Assembly: GCA_009731375.1 (NCBI GenBank)
Contig: BJOX01000058.1
Span: 901,638-965,637, forward strand
Source: Paulinella micropora
Lineage: Eukaryota; Cercozoa; Imbricatea; Euglyphida
Reading direction: 5' to 3'
Length of the DNA stretch: 64,000 bases
The translations under genes and the position numbers were made by a program. A model generated the notes under the pieces. That model did no database searches. It was not told the DNA's origin and saw only the letters and a program-made list of their open reading frames with translations. Of this stretch, positions 1 through 8,211 are shown one piece after another (positions within the stretch are counted from its first letter, which is position 1; each line of letters begins with the position of its first letter).

Positions 1-287
1 TCTGCCTGGCTCACCTGGCGCAAATGGACCTGCGCCGACAGGCGCTCCACCAACAGCGGCGCCTGGTGGACCACGAAAGCCCGCAGGCTCTCGACGGAAG
101 CAGTATGCCGCAGGAATTCCTCCTGCAAAAAGGCCAGCGACAGCTGCCCTTGCTCCTCGACAGTCGCGAAGTACGGCCCGCGCTGGCCCCGGGCTTCTTC
201 CTCGCGCCCGAACGCTTCGTCCAGGGCCAGCTGCGCCGCAATCACCTCGTCGAGGGCCGCCGCGCTCGGGCTGGGGTCGTCCGCCAT
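1..287 (-). CDS. Partial CDS of unknown function, open at the window edge
   Basis: Reading leftward from an ATG whose first base is 287, the frame stays open for 95 codons and leaves the window without a stop. The product starts MADDPSPSAAALDEV and is acidic and helical, rich in Ala, Leu, Glu and Gln, with no signal peptide or membrane segment. Codon third positions are strongly G/C, as in the neighbouring genes, which supports coding. I do not recognise the family. It is divergent from the BTB gene at 625, so the 337 bp between them probably hold both promoters. Because the end is outside the window, its length and any C-terminal domain are unknown. Confidence 0.55.
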   Translation of the reverse strand, partial: MADDPSPSAAALDEVIAAQLALDEAFGREEEARGQRGPYFATVEEQGQLSLAFLQEEFLRHTASVESLRAFVVHQAPLLVERLSAQVHLRQVSQA

Positions 288-624
288 CAGCCCAGCGCCC
301 CGGTGCCCTTTCTGTTGCGCAACCCCCCCCCCTCCCGGCCGCCAGGCTGCAGAGACCGACCAGAGGCAGGAGAGGGGTGCAGCGCTAAGGGAAGGAAGGG
401 GGAAACCCCCCCCGCGGCCAGCGCCCCGCAGGCCCCCCCCCCTCCTCTCCCCCCCGCGCCCCCCCAGCCCGTGGCGCACACACGCAAACTCCCTCCCCCG
501 TGCCGCACGGCACGCAACCCATCTCGGCGGGGGGGGGGCAGGTGCTATCGCCTGGCGTTCGGTCGTCTCGTATCTTTCTTCTGTTGCATTTTCCAAAAGC
601 TGAATTCTGAAAAGAAACACAAGC
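288..624. other. GC-rich divergent intergenic region
   Basis: It lies between two divergently oriented genes and contains several C runs and G runs of 7 to 9 bases. No ORF with convincing composition covers it. It turns AT-rich only in the last 60 bases before the ATG at 625. I see no recognisable TATA box; promoter function is inferred from position only. Confidence 0.35.
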
Positions 625-1548
625 ATGGCTACTGACAAAGGTAAAGATCCCTGGAGCGCTAAGTCATTGGATGAATTTAATGAGTTGTTGGCGAAGTGGG
701 AGATAAAGGCAGGACACGCAGGCGGCGCGCCGTCCCTAACGGAACCACCGCTCGAGCCCAACTGCAGACTCATCACGCTTGACGTCGGGGGTACTATCTT
801 ACGCGCCCGTGGCGAAACCCTACAGGCACGCAGCGTCTTCTTTCGAGAAATCTTGGCGCCGTCATCAGTCGTGCGCTGTGATTCACGCGAGGCACTTTTT
901 TTGGACTTGGATCCAGACGCCTTTTGTGTAATCTTGTCGTATTTCAGAACGGGCTTTCCACACACCTTACTGCAGTCCTTGGCGTGCTATTATTTTCTGG
1001 AAGTACAAACCAAGTACGCAGTGACTTCACAGGGCGTTTTGTATGAAACACTGCCAAAAAGCTCCGATTATTGGAGTCCGGCGGAGCGAACACCTACAAT
1101 CAGCCAGATGGGTTTTTGTCGCAAGTGCTGGACGCCCCTCGGCTTTCCCGACGAACAAATTAACACAAGCACACATACTAAGGGAATACCTAATTGTTTG
1201 GGCAAGAGCATAAAGGCCTACTGTGTTTCCTGCAAAGAAGCCGCTGGCCCCACTACCGAGCTGGACCCTGTGCTGTCTTGTGAGGGCAGATACAGCGGGA
1301 ACCCGCTCGTTGATTGGTCGCATGACAAGACGTTTTGCGTTCCGTTCGACCGCACTGCGACTCGTCTAGCGGGTGCTGTAGTCAGACAGCTGCAGTACCT
1401 ACAGGTGACGCCGTTCGATACCTTTCTTAGTTGGCCCAAATGGCAGAAACCGTCTCCCCGGACGCGGGGCGACCAGCCCTTGGTAGGTGCTTCCGCTACT
1501 ACTACCACAACTCGAGCAAAGAGTGATAGCGGTGCTAAACACACCTGA
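625..1548 (+). CDS. T1/BTB (KCTD-type) domain protein with Cys pairs
   Basis: The product is 307 aa and intronless. Residues 49-133 match the potassium-channel tetramerisation (T1) type of BTB/POZ domain: the opening LITLDVGGTILRARGETL with its VGGT motif, then RSVFFREIL, a LFLDLDPDAF strand-turn, and the VILSYFRTG helix. Such domains form tetramers or pentamers and often recruit partners such as cullin-3. Downstream are two CxxC pairs (FCRKC at 165-168, YCVSC at 200-203) that may bind one zinc ion. The C-terminal 60 residues are Ser/Thr-rich and look disordered. The ATG at 625 follows an A-rich leader and is the first start in frame with the domain. Short BTB proteins of this kind occur in eukaryotes and in giant viruses; the sequence does not decide between them. 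Confidence 0.8.
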   Translation: MATDKGKDPWSAKSLDEFNELLAKWEIKAGHAGGAPSLTEPPLEPNCRLITLDVGGTILRARGETLQARSVFFREILAPSSVVRCDSREALFLDLDPDAFCVILSYFRTGFPHTLLQSLACYYFLEVQTKYAVTSQGVLYETLPKSSDYWSPAERTPTISQMGFCRKCWTPLGFPDEQINTSTHTKGIPNCLGKSIKAYCVSCKEAAGPTTELDPVLSCEGRYSGNPLVDWSHDKTFCVPFDRTATRLAGAVVRQLQYLQVTPFDTFLSWPKWQKPSPRTRGDQPLVGASATTTTTRAKSDSGAKHT

Positions 1549-2592
1549 AAACAGGCGATGCATCATGTAATAGCTTGTTTCTTTCTTAATTTTATAAAAG
1601 ATACGAATCTGTGTGACGCAGCTGTCTCACTGCCTTTCCGGTTGCCGCGGGACTGACATGCTGACCCTCTCAGCAGCTTGCAGACGGCGACCACCCCGCC
1701 GGCGTGTTTACATTCACATGCTAGGCAGTCTGCGCCAAGGTTTGTTTATTCAAGCCCGCGCCNNNNNNNNNNNNNNNNNNNNNNNNNNNNNNNNNNNNNN
1801 NNNNNNNNNNNNNNNNNNNNNNNNNNNNNNNNNNNNNNNNNNNNNNNNNNNNNNNNNNNNNNNNNNNNNNNNNNNNNNNNNNNNNNNNNNNNNNNNNNNN
1901 NNNNNNNNNNNNNNNNNNNNNNNNNNNNNNNNNNNNNNNNNNNNNNNNNNNNNNNNNNNNNNNNNNNNNNNNNNNNNNNNNNNNNNNNNNNNNNNNNNNN
2001 NNNNNNNNNNNNNNNNNNNNNNNNNNNNNNNNNNNNNNNNNNNNNNNNNNNNNNNNNNNNNNNNNNNNNNNNNNNNNNNNNNNNNNNNNNNNNNNNNNNN
2101 NNNNNNNNNNNNNNNNNNNNNNNNNNNNNNNNNNNNNNNNNNNNNNNNNNNNNNNNNNNNNNNNNNNNNNNNNNNNNNNNNNNNNNNNNNNNNNNNNNNN
2201 NNNNNNNNNNNNNNNNNNNNNNNNNNNNNNNNNNNNNNNNNNNNNNNNNNNNNNNNNNNNNNNNNNNNNNNNNNNNNNNNNNNNNNNNNNNNNNNNNNNN
2301 NNNNNNNNNNNNNNNNNNNNNNNNNNNNNNNNNNNNNNNNNNNNNNNNNNNNNNNNNNNNNNNNNNNNNNNNNNNNNNNNNNNNNNNNNNNNNNNNNNNN
2401 NNNNNNNNNNNNNNNNNNNNNNNNNNNNNNNNNNNNNNNNNNNNNNNNNNNNNNNNNNNNNNNNNNNNNNNNNNNNNNNNNNNNNNNNNNNNNNNNNNNN
2501 NNNNNNNNNNNNNNNNNNNNNNNNNNNNNNNNNNNNNNNNNNNNNNNNNNNNNNNNNNNNNNNNNNNNNNNNNNNNNNNNNNNNNNNNNNNN
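1549..2592. other. Short AT-rich 3' flank followed by an 830-base assembly gap
   Basis: The bases after the BTB stop are AT-rich for about 60 bp and then GC-rich. N bases fill 1763-2592. Nothing can be said about the gap, which cuts off the start of the next ORF. Confidence 0.9.
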
Positions 2593-3066
2593 GTCCGGCT
2601 GGCGGTCCCCGAGCCCCGGCGCGGCGAGTCGCTGCCGCGCCTGTTCCTAGCGGCGGGCTTTCCTAGGGGCGGGCGCGCCCCCCCGGCGCAGGCCTACGCC
2701 GTGCAAGGACTGCACAGCCAGCCCCTGGTGTCGCCCAGCTGGCACCCCTGCGGCCGGCTGCGGAGCCAGTGTTGGCGCCGGCTCGAGCGCAGACTGCCGC
2801 GCGGGGCCCGGGAGGCCTGCTGCGGCTGGCGCCAGGCGCACGAGCTGCACCAGGACGCCCGCCTGGCCTTGCGGCGTGGCGGCCACGCGCTGATTAGATT
2901 CTCGCGCGGGGGCTCCGAGCTCTTGCCCGCCCTCGACGCCTACCACCGACAGCACGTAGCCCTCGTGTATTCTTACCAGCGGCCAGACCTGGGCTACAGC
3001 GCACTCCCCACCGCGCACGGACGACCCCCTTCCTCTGGCCTGCTAGAGCCAGCCCCGGACACCTAA
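2593..3066 (+). CDS. Partial ORF of unknown function, 5' end in a gap
   Basis: An open frame enters from the gap and ends at a TAA at 3064-3066. The visible 157 residues are rich in Arg, Leu, Ala and Gly, with scattered Cys and Trp and a more ordinary stretch near the end (HALIRFSRGGSELLPALDAY, HVALVYSYQRPDLGYSALP). GC content is very high, so open frames arise by chance and the complementary strand is also open for 123 codons. The plus frame is preferred because its last 60 residues have a more protein-like mix. No family is recognised. The stop lies just upstream of the left arm of a palindromic repeat element, which may have replaced the original 3' flank. Confidence 0.35.
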   Translation, partial: VRLAVPEPRRGESLPRLFLAAGFPRGGRAPPAQAYAVQGLHSQPLVSPSWHPCGRLRSQCWRRLERRLPRGAREACCGWRQAHELHQDARLALRRGGHALIRFSRGGSELLPALDAYHRQHVALVYSYQRPDLGYSALPTAHGRPPSSGLLEPAPDT

Positions 3067-3083
3067 CGGCCCTGACCGGCTGG

Positions 3084-4283
3084 ATGATAAGAACGGACCC
3101 CTCCTGCCGGTCGGGTGGCAGGATCAGGCACGTCCTGCCGGCAGGAAAGGCCAGTCTTTCGGGCCGGGTGGCAGGAAAGGCCAGTCTTTTCTGGCCAGGT
3201 GGCACGAGTGGCCAGGCTTTTCCGGTCGGGTGGCAGAAAAGGCTGGTCTTTACCGGCCGGGTGGCACGAGTGGCCAGTCTTTCCCGGCCGGGTAGATATA
3301 CTCTTTTGGCCGGATAGAGGCGTTGCCTTTTTTGATCTCCCCTCTCCCCTCCCCCCTCCCCTCTCCCCTCTCCCTTCTCCCTTCTCCCCTCTCCCTCCCC
3401 GCGCCCGAACATTGTGCAGGCCCCCCGCCAGGCTTTCGTCCATTATGGCGGTCCGGTGATGAGTGCCACCGGTGGCTTCTTGGTCACTGCCGCGAAACCA
3501 GGAAAGTTTTTTTGACTTTCTAAAAAAATAATCTCACTACCCTAAGTGTCCTCATAGCAAGAATCGCACTTGTGGGCCAGAGCCGGCCCGCGCCTCGCCT
3601 AGTGGCAGCAGGCCTGCGTATAGGTACAAATTGGCATTCAGACTAATCCTACCTGTCGAAATAAAAAGGAAATAATTATATCCTGTCCCTATCTTTCTTT
3701 TAACCGTAAAAGGCGTTGTTTTCTTGTACTCGGGAAAAGGGCCGGCCGTTCCGGTAGTACCAATATATATATCCGGGAATATCCATCCGGCGGTGGCACC
3801 TCCGAGCGGCCTCGACCCACAAGTGCGATTCTTGCTATGAGGGCAGTTAGGGTAGTGGGATTATTTTTTTACAAAGTCAAGGAAATTTCCCTAGTTTTGC
3901 GGCAGCGACCAAGAAGCCACCGGTGGCACTCATCACCGGACCGCCATAATGAAGAAACCTGGGCCGGGACCTGCACAATGTTCGGGAGCGGGGAGGGAGA
4001 GGGGAGAAGGGAGAGGGGAGAAGGGAGAAGGGAGAGGGGAGAGGGGAGAACAAAAAGGCAGTGCCACTATCCGGCCAAACGAGTATACCCACCCGGCCGG
4101 AAAAGACTGGCACTTCCCGCCACCCAGCCGGAAAGATCAGGGCCTGCGTGCCACCCAGCCGGAAAGATCAGGGCCTGCGTGCCACCCGGCCGGAAGAAAC
4201 TGGCCCTGCGCGCCACCCGGCCGGAAAGGACCGACTTTTCCTGCTACCCGGCAGGAAAAGACCACCCCCCGGCCGACAGGAGA
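3084..4283. mobile_element. Palindromic foldback-like repeat element, copy A
   Basis: The left arm has four layers: a G-rich minisatellite (about 3090-3300), a polypyrimidine block (about 3340-3403), a unique block (3404-3525), and an inner end reading CACTTGTGGG at 3567-3576. The right arm (from CCCACAAGTG at 3816) carries the same layers in reverse order and opposite orientation: the inner end, the unique block, a polypurine block (3990-4048) and the minisatellite. The central spacer of 239 bp (3577-3815) is not self-complementary. The same arm-spacer-arm layout recurs at 10.1-11.57 kb with the same spacer, so this is a family, not a chance hairpin. No transposase is visible. Foldback transposons and MITE-like elements share this form; the type is inferred. 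Confidence 0.7.
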
Positions 4284-4827
4284 GTGCCTGTTCCTGCCAC
4301 ACCGACTGGCCTTCCTGGTACGCCGACCTTTCCTCTGCCAGGCCGGCGTAGGCGGCGGCTGCGCGGAGGGCTGGCCGGGCGCCGGGCTCGGCCGCGACAG
4401 CTGGAACAGTCGTGTGCTAGAGTTCGCCACGATAGAGCCAGACGCCGGGGAAATCACGCAAGCCCTGCGGGCGCTACGCGCGGGGGTTCGAGTGGTTTGT
4501 AAAAAGTGCATCCCGCGTCCGGGCGTCCTTGAATTATTTGTAGCCCAAGATGGATCATTACCACTGCGCTCAGCCTTGAGTGCAGCGAAGAATGTTCTGC
4601 CAATCATACTGCCGTGCTCGCTGACGACGCGAATCATGAACCCTGCTCATCCTAAGGGCCAGTGCTCAATAGGGCGACACACAGATTTTTCCAAGTACGA
4701 AATAGTCCCTGACAATTTTCCAAACAGGACTGCTTTCCAAATTGAGGAGGCATGCGTCCTAGCCACTCAAACCCCCGATGGTGAATACACGCTAATTCCT
4801 CCCGCCTGCGCACAGCAAGCGACATAA
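3949..4827 (+). CDS. ORF whose 5' part is a repeat arm and 3' part a possible gene remnant (copy 1)
   Basis: The 292-codon frame starts at an ATG inside the right arm of palindromic element A. Its first 110 or so residues are translated repeat (Gly/Arg/Glu-rich, then Pro/Lys/His-rich minisatellite). From about residue 125 the composition becomes protein-like, for example SWNSRVLEFATIEPDAGEI and CVLATQTPDGEYTLIPP, down to the TAA. That 3' section may be a truncated host or viral gene into which the element inserted. I do not recognise it. Whether the repeat ATG is ever used is unknown. Confidence 0.35.
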   Translation: MKKPGPGPAQCSGAGRERGEGRGEKGEGRGERGEQKGSATIRPNEYTHPAGKDWHFPPPSRKDQGLRATQPERSGPACHPAGRNWPCAPPGRKGPTFPATRQEKTTPRPTGECLFLPHRLAFLVRRPFLCQAGVGGGCAEGWPGAGLGRDSWNSRVLEFATIEPDAGEITQALRALRAGVRVVCKKCIPRPGVLELFVAQDGSLPLRSALSAAKNVLPIILPCSLTTRIMNPAHPKGQCSIGRHTDFSKYEIVPDNFPNRTAFQIEEACVLATQTPDGEYTLIPPACAQQAT

Positions 4828-5021
4828 ATATAGACGAGATCAATTGAGAATAGTTTCGTCCAAGTCCTCGATATTAAATCTTATGTTTTGCGAACTACCC
4901 TTTTCAGCCTCTGATAGGGTCTGCTGCCGAGCTGCTGCCTTTTTCTACCGTATCCCTGCAAATTTNNNNNNNNNNCAGCGACCAAGAAGCCACCGGTGGC
5001 ACTCATCACCGGACCGCCATA

Positions 5022-5900
5022 ATGAAGAAACCTGGGCCGGGACCTGCACAATGTTCGGGAGCGGGGAGGGAGAGGGGAGAAGGGAGAGGGGAGAAGGGAG
5101 AAGGGAGAGGGGAGAGGGGAGAACAAAAAGGCAGTGCCACTATCCGGCCAAACGAGTATACCCACCCGGCCGGAAAAGACTGGCACTTCCCGCCACCCAG
5201 CCGGAAAGATCAGGGCCTGCGTGCCACCCAGCCGGAAAGATCAGGGCCTGCGTGCCACCCGGCCGGAAGAAACTGGCCCTGCGCGCCACCCGGCCGGAAA
5301 GGACCGACTTTTCCTGCTACCCGGCAGGAAAAGACCACCCCCCGGCCGACAGGAGAGTGCCTGTTCCTGCCACACCGACTGGCCTTCCTGGTACGCCGAC
5401 CTTTCCTCTGCCAGGCCGGCGTAGGCGGCGGCTGCGCGGAGGGCTGGCCGGGCGCCGGGCTCGGCCGCGACAGCTGGAACAGTCGTGTGCTAGAGTTCGC
5501 CACGATAGAGCCAGACGCCGGGGAAATCACGCAAGCCCTGCGGGCGCTACGCGCGGGGGTTCGAGTGGTTTGTAAAAAGTGCATCCCGCGTCCGGGCGTC
5601 CTTGAATTACTTGTAGCCCAAGATGGATCATTACCACTGCGCTCAGCCTTGAGTGCAGCGAAGAATGTTCTGCCAATCATACTGCCGTGCTCGCTGACGA
5701 CGCGAATCATGAACCCTGCTCATCCTAAGGGCCAGTGCTCAATAGGGCGACACACAGATTTTTCCAAGTACGAAATAGTCCCTGACAATTTTCCAAACAG
5801 GACTGCTTTCCAAATTGAGGAGGCATGCGTCCTAGCCACTCAAACCCCCGATGGTGAATACACGCTAATTCCTCCCGCCTGCGCACAGCAAGCGACATAA
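5022..5900 (+). CDS. Second copy of the repeat-fused ORF
   Basis: This is the same 292-codon frame as the copy starting at 3949, shifted by 1,073 bp. It differs by one residue (Phe to Leu in the LEL-VAQDG segment). It lies in the block that appears duplicated across the 10-N gap and is probably the same locus assembled twice. Unlike copy 1, its downstream flank continues into unique sequence, so this copy shows the real 3' context. Confidence 0.35.
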   Translation: MKKPGPGPAQCSGAGRERGEGRGEKGEGRGERGEQKGSATIRPNEYTHPAGKDWHFPPPSRKDQGLRATQPERSGPACHPAGRNWPCAPPGRKGPTFPATRQEKTTPRPTGECLFLPHRLAFLVRRPFLCQAGVGGGCAEGWPGAGLGRDSWNSRVLEFATIEPDAGEITQALRALRAGVRVVCKKCIPRPGVLELLVAQDGSLPLRSALSAAKNVLPIILPCSLTTRIMNPAHPKGQCSIGRHTDFSKYEIVPDNFPNRTAFQIEEACVLATQTPDGEYTLIPPACAQQAT

Positions 5901-6326
5901 ATATAGACGAGATCAATTGAGAATAGTTTCGTCCAAGTCCTCGATATTAAATCTTATGTTTTGCGAACTACCCTTTTCAGCCTCTGATAGGGTCTGCTGC
6001 CGAGCTGCTGCCTTTTTCTACCGTATCCCTGCAAATTTTGCGGGTACTGCGTACGCTCCCCGGGGGTGGCACCCCCCGCGCAGCGTACATTCCCATCCCC
6101 TCTTCCTGTCTGAGAACTACTAGGCAGGAGAAAAGGCGGTGTGTGGGGGGGGAGTGGAGGAGAGGGGGGAAAGGCGACGGGGCTGCTAATTATGGGAGAG
6201 GGGGGAACAATAACGGTGGCTGAAAGGGGGGAAGGAGACACTAACGGGGGGGGGGAGGGGTTCCGCGCCTAACCCTCTTGTCCAGAACCAACGTCCGTAG
6301 CAGCAGGCAGAAACAAAAAAGTAGTA
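5901..6326. other. Intergenic region with G-rich tracts
   Basis: It runs from the end of the repeat-fused ORF to the CoiA-like gene. It holds G runs of 7-9 bases between about 6140 and 6260 and no convincing ORF on either strand. No promoter element is recognisable. Confidence 0.4.
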
Positions 6327-7823
6327 ATGCTGGCGCGGGCGCTAGCCGCACAGTTGGGATGGAACAATATACAAGACCTGCTAGTCCCGCTAGCGTCATG
6401 GCAACAATCGCAAGACTCCGCACGAGAACGGCTCGTCACGGTCCAAGATGTGCAGCGCCAGGCGGATTTCAAAAAAAAACTGTACTGCCCGCAGTGCAAC
6501 GAAGCTCTAACACTGAAACGTGAGAGTCGAGACGGTAAACGTCGTGCGCACTTCTCCCACCTGCCCGGCGCAGGGAGTAGCGGCCATGGAGAGGGCCAGC
6601 TCCATTTGCTGGCCAAGGCCTTCATCGAAGCCAAGCTGGCCGAAATCACGTTCAAATGGTCCGACTGTGCTTTGGGGGCAACCCGTGGCCGGAAGCGGTG
6701 CTTCGCAGGGAATACCGTGGTGTTAGAGCAGATGTTGGGCGTGAGTGGTCGAGAGCTGGCTTTGTCTCCGGAAGAGACTAGGCTAAGGCCCGACGTGACA
6801 ATCCTAGATCAGAACCAAACAGTAAAAGCTTTCGTCGAAGTTTTCGTTAGCAGTCGGAAAGAGCCGCGGCACTGGCACGCCTACGCCAAGTTCCCGCACG
6901 CGGTAGCAGTAGAGATAGAATTCACGACTGAAATTCCGAAAGGTGAGGCTGGCTTTTTACTGCAGGACACCAAACGCCACGTGTCGGAGGGCTGGTGCGC
7001 CTCCTGCACAGCTCAGAAAGCCGAGGAACGCAGAGCTAAGCTGGCCGAAGAAGAAGCAGCGCATGCTTCCAGGGCCAGAGCCGAGCAAGAGCGCGAGCGG
7101 GAGGTGGCCAGGAGGGCCCAAGCAGAGCGACAACGCGAACAGGAGTTAGCTACACGGGTAGTAGAAGCCAGGAGCTTGGTCCAGGCACAGCTGTCGAGGA
7201 TTACGTTCCGGTGGTCCGCATGCGCAGCCAAACTAGCGCCGGAGTGCCGCAGGAAACGCTGCTTCGAGCAATGCACCGCGGAGTACTGTACGTTGGGTGC
7301 GACAGGGCTTTCCGGGCTAACACCCGAGGAAGCTGAATACAAGCCCGATCTAACAATACTGGACCGGAAGCGGAGAGTGGTGAGTTTGATCGAATTCTGT
7401 ACCGGGGTTTTATTTCTGCAAGTGTATGCAGGGAATGTGCACTATCTCGCTCAGATGGACTACACACTGCACGATCAAAAATCCAGCGCCAAGGGGGGGC
7501 CGCCGTGCAGATTCTGTGGGGCAGCGGAGCGGGAACGTCAGAGAGCAGAATTGGCACGGGGAAGAGGAAAATCTCAGGGAAGAGCTGGCGAAAGAAGAAC
7601 ATTGTCGGCAGACGGCCGACCTGGACGAACAAACTACGGAAGAGAAGCAACGAGCGAACCGCGTCAGCGCGAGACAGCACAGCCACGCGCGTTATGCGAC
7701 TACCTGGAGCGCAGACTGAAGCGTTCGCTTTCGCCCTCACGCGTGCAAACCCCGCTGCTGGCCGGAGGTTTGCCCGCGTGGCTCTCGGACGAGGAGGCGG
7801 CAGTGTTCCCTAGCTTGACGTAA
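6327..7823 (+). CDS. CoiA-like protein with two tandem nuclease-like domains
   Basis: The 498-aa intronless product begins with a zinc-ribbon-like CPQC (54-57) followed by HFSH (75-78), the layout seen at the start of CoiA-like competence proteins. Two similar halves follow. Half 1 has ITFKW (107-111), GRKRCF (121-126), SPEE (147-150), RPDVTILDQ (154-162), FVEV (169-172) and CASC (224-227). Half 2 has ITFRW (292-296), CRRKRCF (307-313), TPEE (332-335), KPDLTILDR (339-347), LIEF (354-357) and CRFC (394-397). The PD...E pattern resembles the core of PD-(D/E)xK nucleases, but the Lys of the motif is not clear in either half. A Glu/Arg/Ala-rich coiled coil (about 229-285) separates them. The C-terminal 90 residues are basic and low in order. 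A DNA-processing role is inferred. The ATG at 6327 is the first in frame. Confidence 0.7.
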   Translation: MLARALAAQLGWNNIQDLLVPLASWQQSQDSARERLVTVQDVQRQADFKKKLYCPQCNEALTLKRESRDGKRRAHFSHLPGAGSSGHGEGQLHLLAKAFIEAKLAEITFKWSDCALGATRGRKRCFAGNTVVLEQMLGVSGRELALSPEETRLRPDVTILDQNQTVKAFVEVFVSSRKEPRHWHAYAKFPHAVAVEIEFTTEIPKGEAGFLLQDTKRHVSEGWCASCTAQKAEERRAKLAEEEAAHASRARAEQEREREVARRAQAERQREQELATRVVEARSLVQAQLSRITFRWSACAAKLAPECRRKRCFEQCTAEYCTLGATGLSGLTPEEAEYKPDLTILDRKRRVVSLIEFCTGVLFLQVYAGNVHYLAQMDYTLHDQKSSAKGGPPCRFCGAAERERQRAELARGRGKSQGRAGERRTLSADGRPGRTNYGREATSEPRQRETAQPRALCDYLERRLKRSLSPSRVQTPLLAGGLPAWLSDEEAAVFPSLT

Positions 7824-8211
7824 AAGCTAAGCGAGACTGAGCCTTGCTGGGCACTGGACGAGACCTAAAAAGGGTTTTTCTTCTCGTGGTTAACAGCTTT
7901 TGCCAAATCAAAAGCTCAAGCATTTTCCTTGTACAAAGTAAGAAGAAGGAAGGGCAATGAAATATGCAGTGTGCTAGAATAAAAGGACCGCTCAGCTTCT
8001 CATTGCGCTGCCCAGTTTTGGACACCAATTTTTAGCTTAATGTTCGGTAAATAAATGTACAGTTACGGGTAGTGCCTCCTAGGGACGGGGCTAGGTTAGC
8101 AAACGCGAAAACTGGTCGGGGCCCGAATGGCACCCAATCACCAGCCCTCTGACGTACCACTAATAGCCTGCTGTTTGGAAGCAACGTTTCGGCTAGCCAG
8201 GAAAAGAAAGC
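7824..8211. other. Convergent intergenic region with polyadenylation-type signals
   Basis: The region lies between the CoiA-like gene (rightward) and the propeller gene (leftward). AATAAA hexamers occur at 7978-7983 and 8050-8055 on the plus strand, 155 and 227 bases after the CoiA-like stop, and could serve as its polyadenylation signals. No other gene is seen. Confidence 0.45.

Larger units (their letters stand above)
3903..6038. repeat. Near-identical 1,063-bp direct duplication across a 10-N gap
   Basis: Bases 3903-4965 and 4976-6038 match with a constant offset of 1,073. By eye I find one mismatch (T at 4537, C at 5610). The first copy stops exactly at the gap (4966-4975) and the second starts exactly after it. 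This is what a scaffolding join between two overlapping contigs looks like, so the duplication is probably an assembly artefact or unmerged haplotypes rather than biology. Confidence 0.85.
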
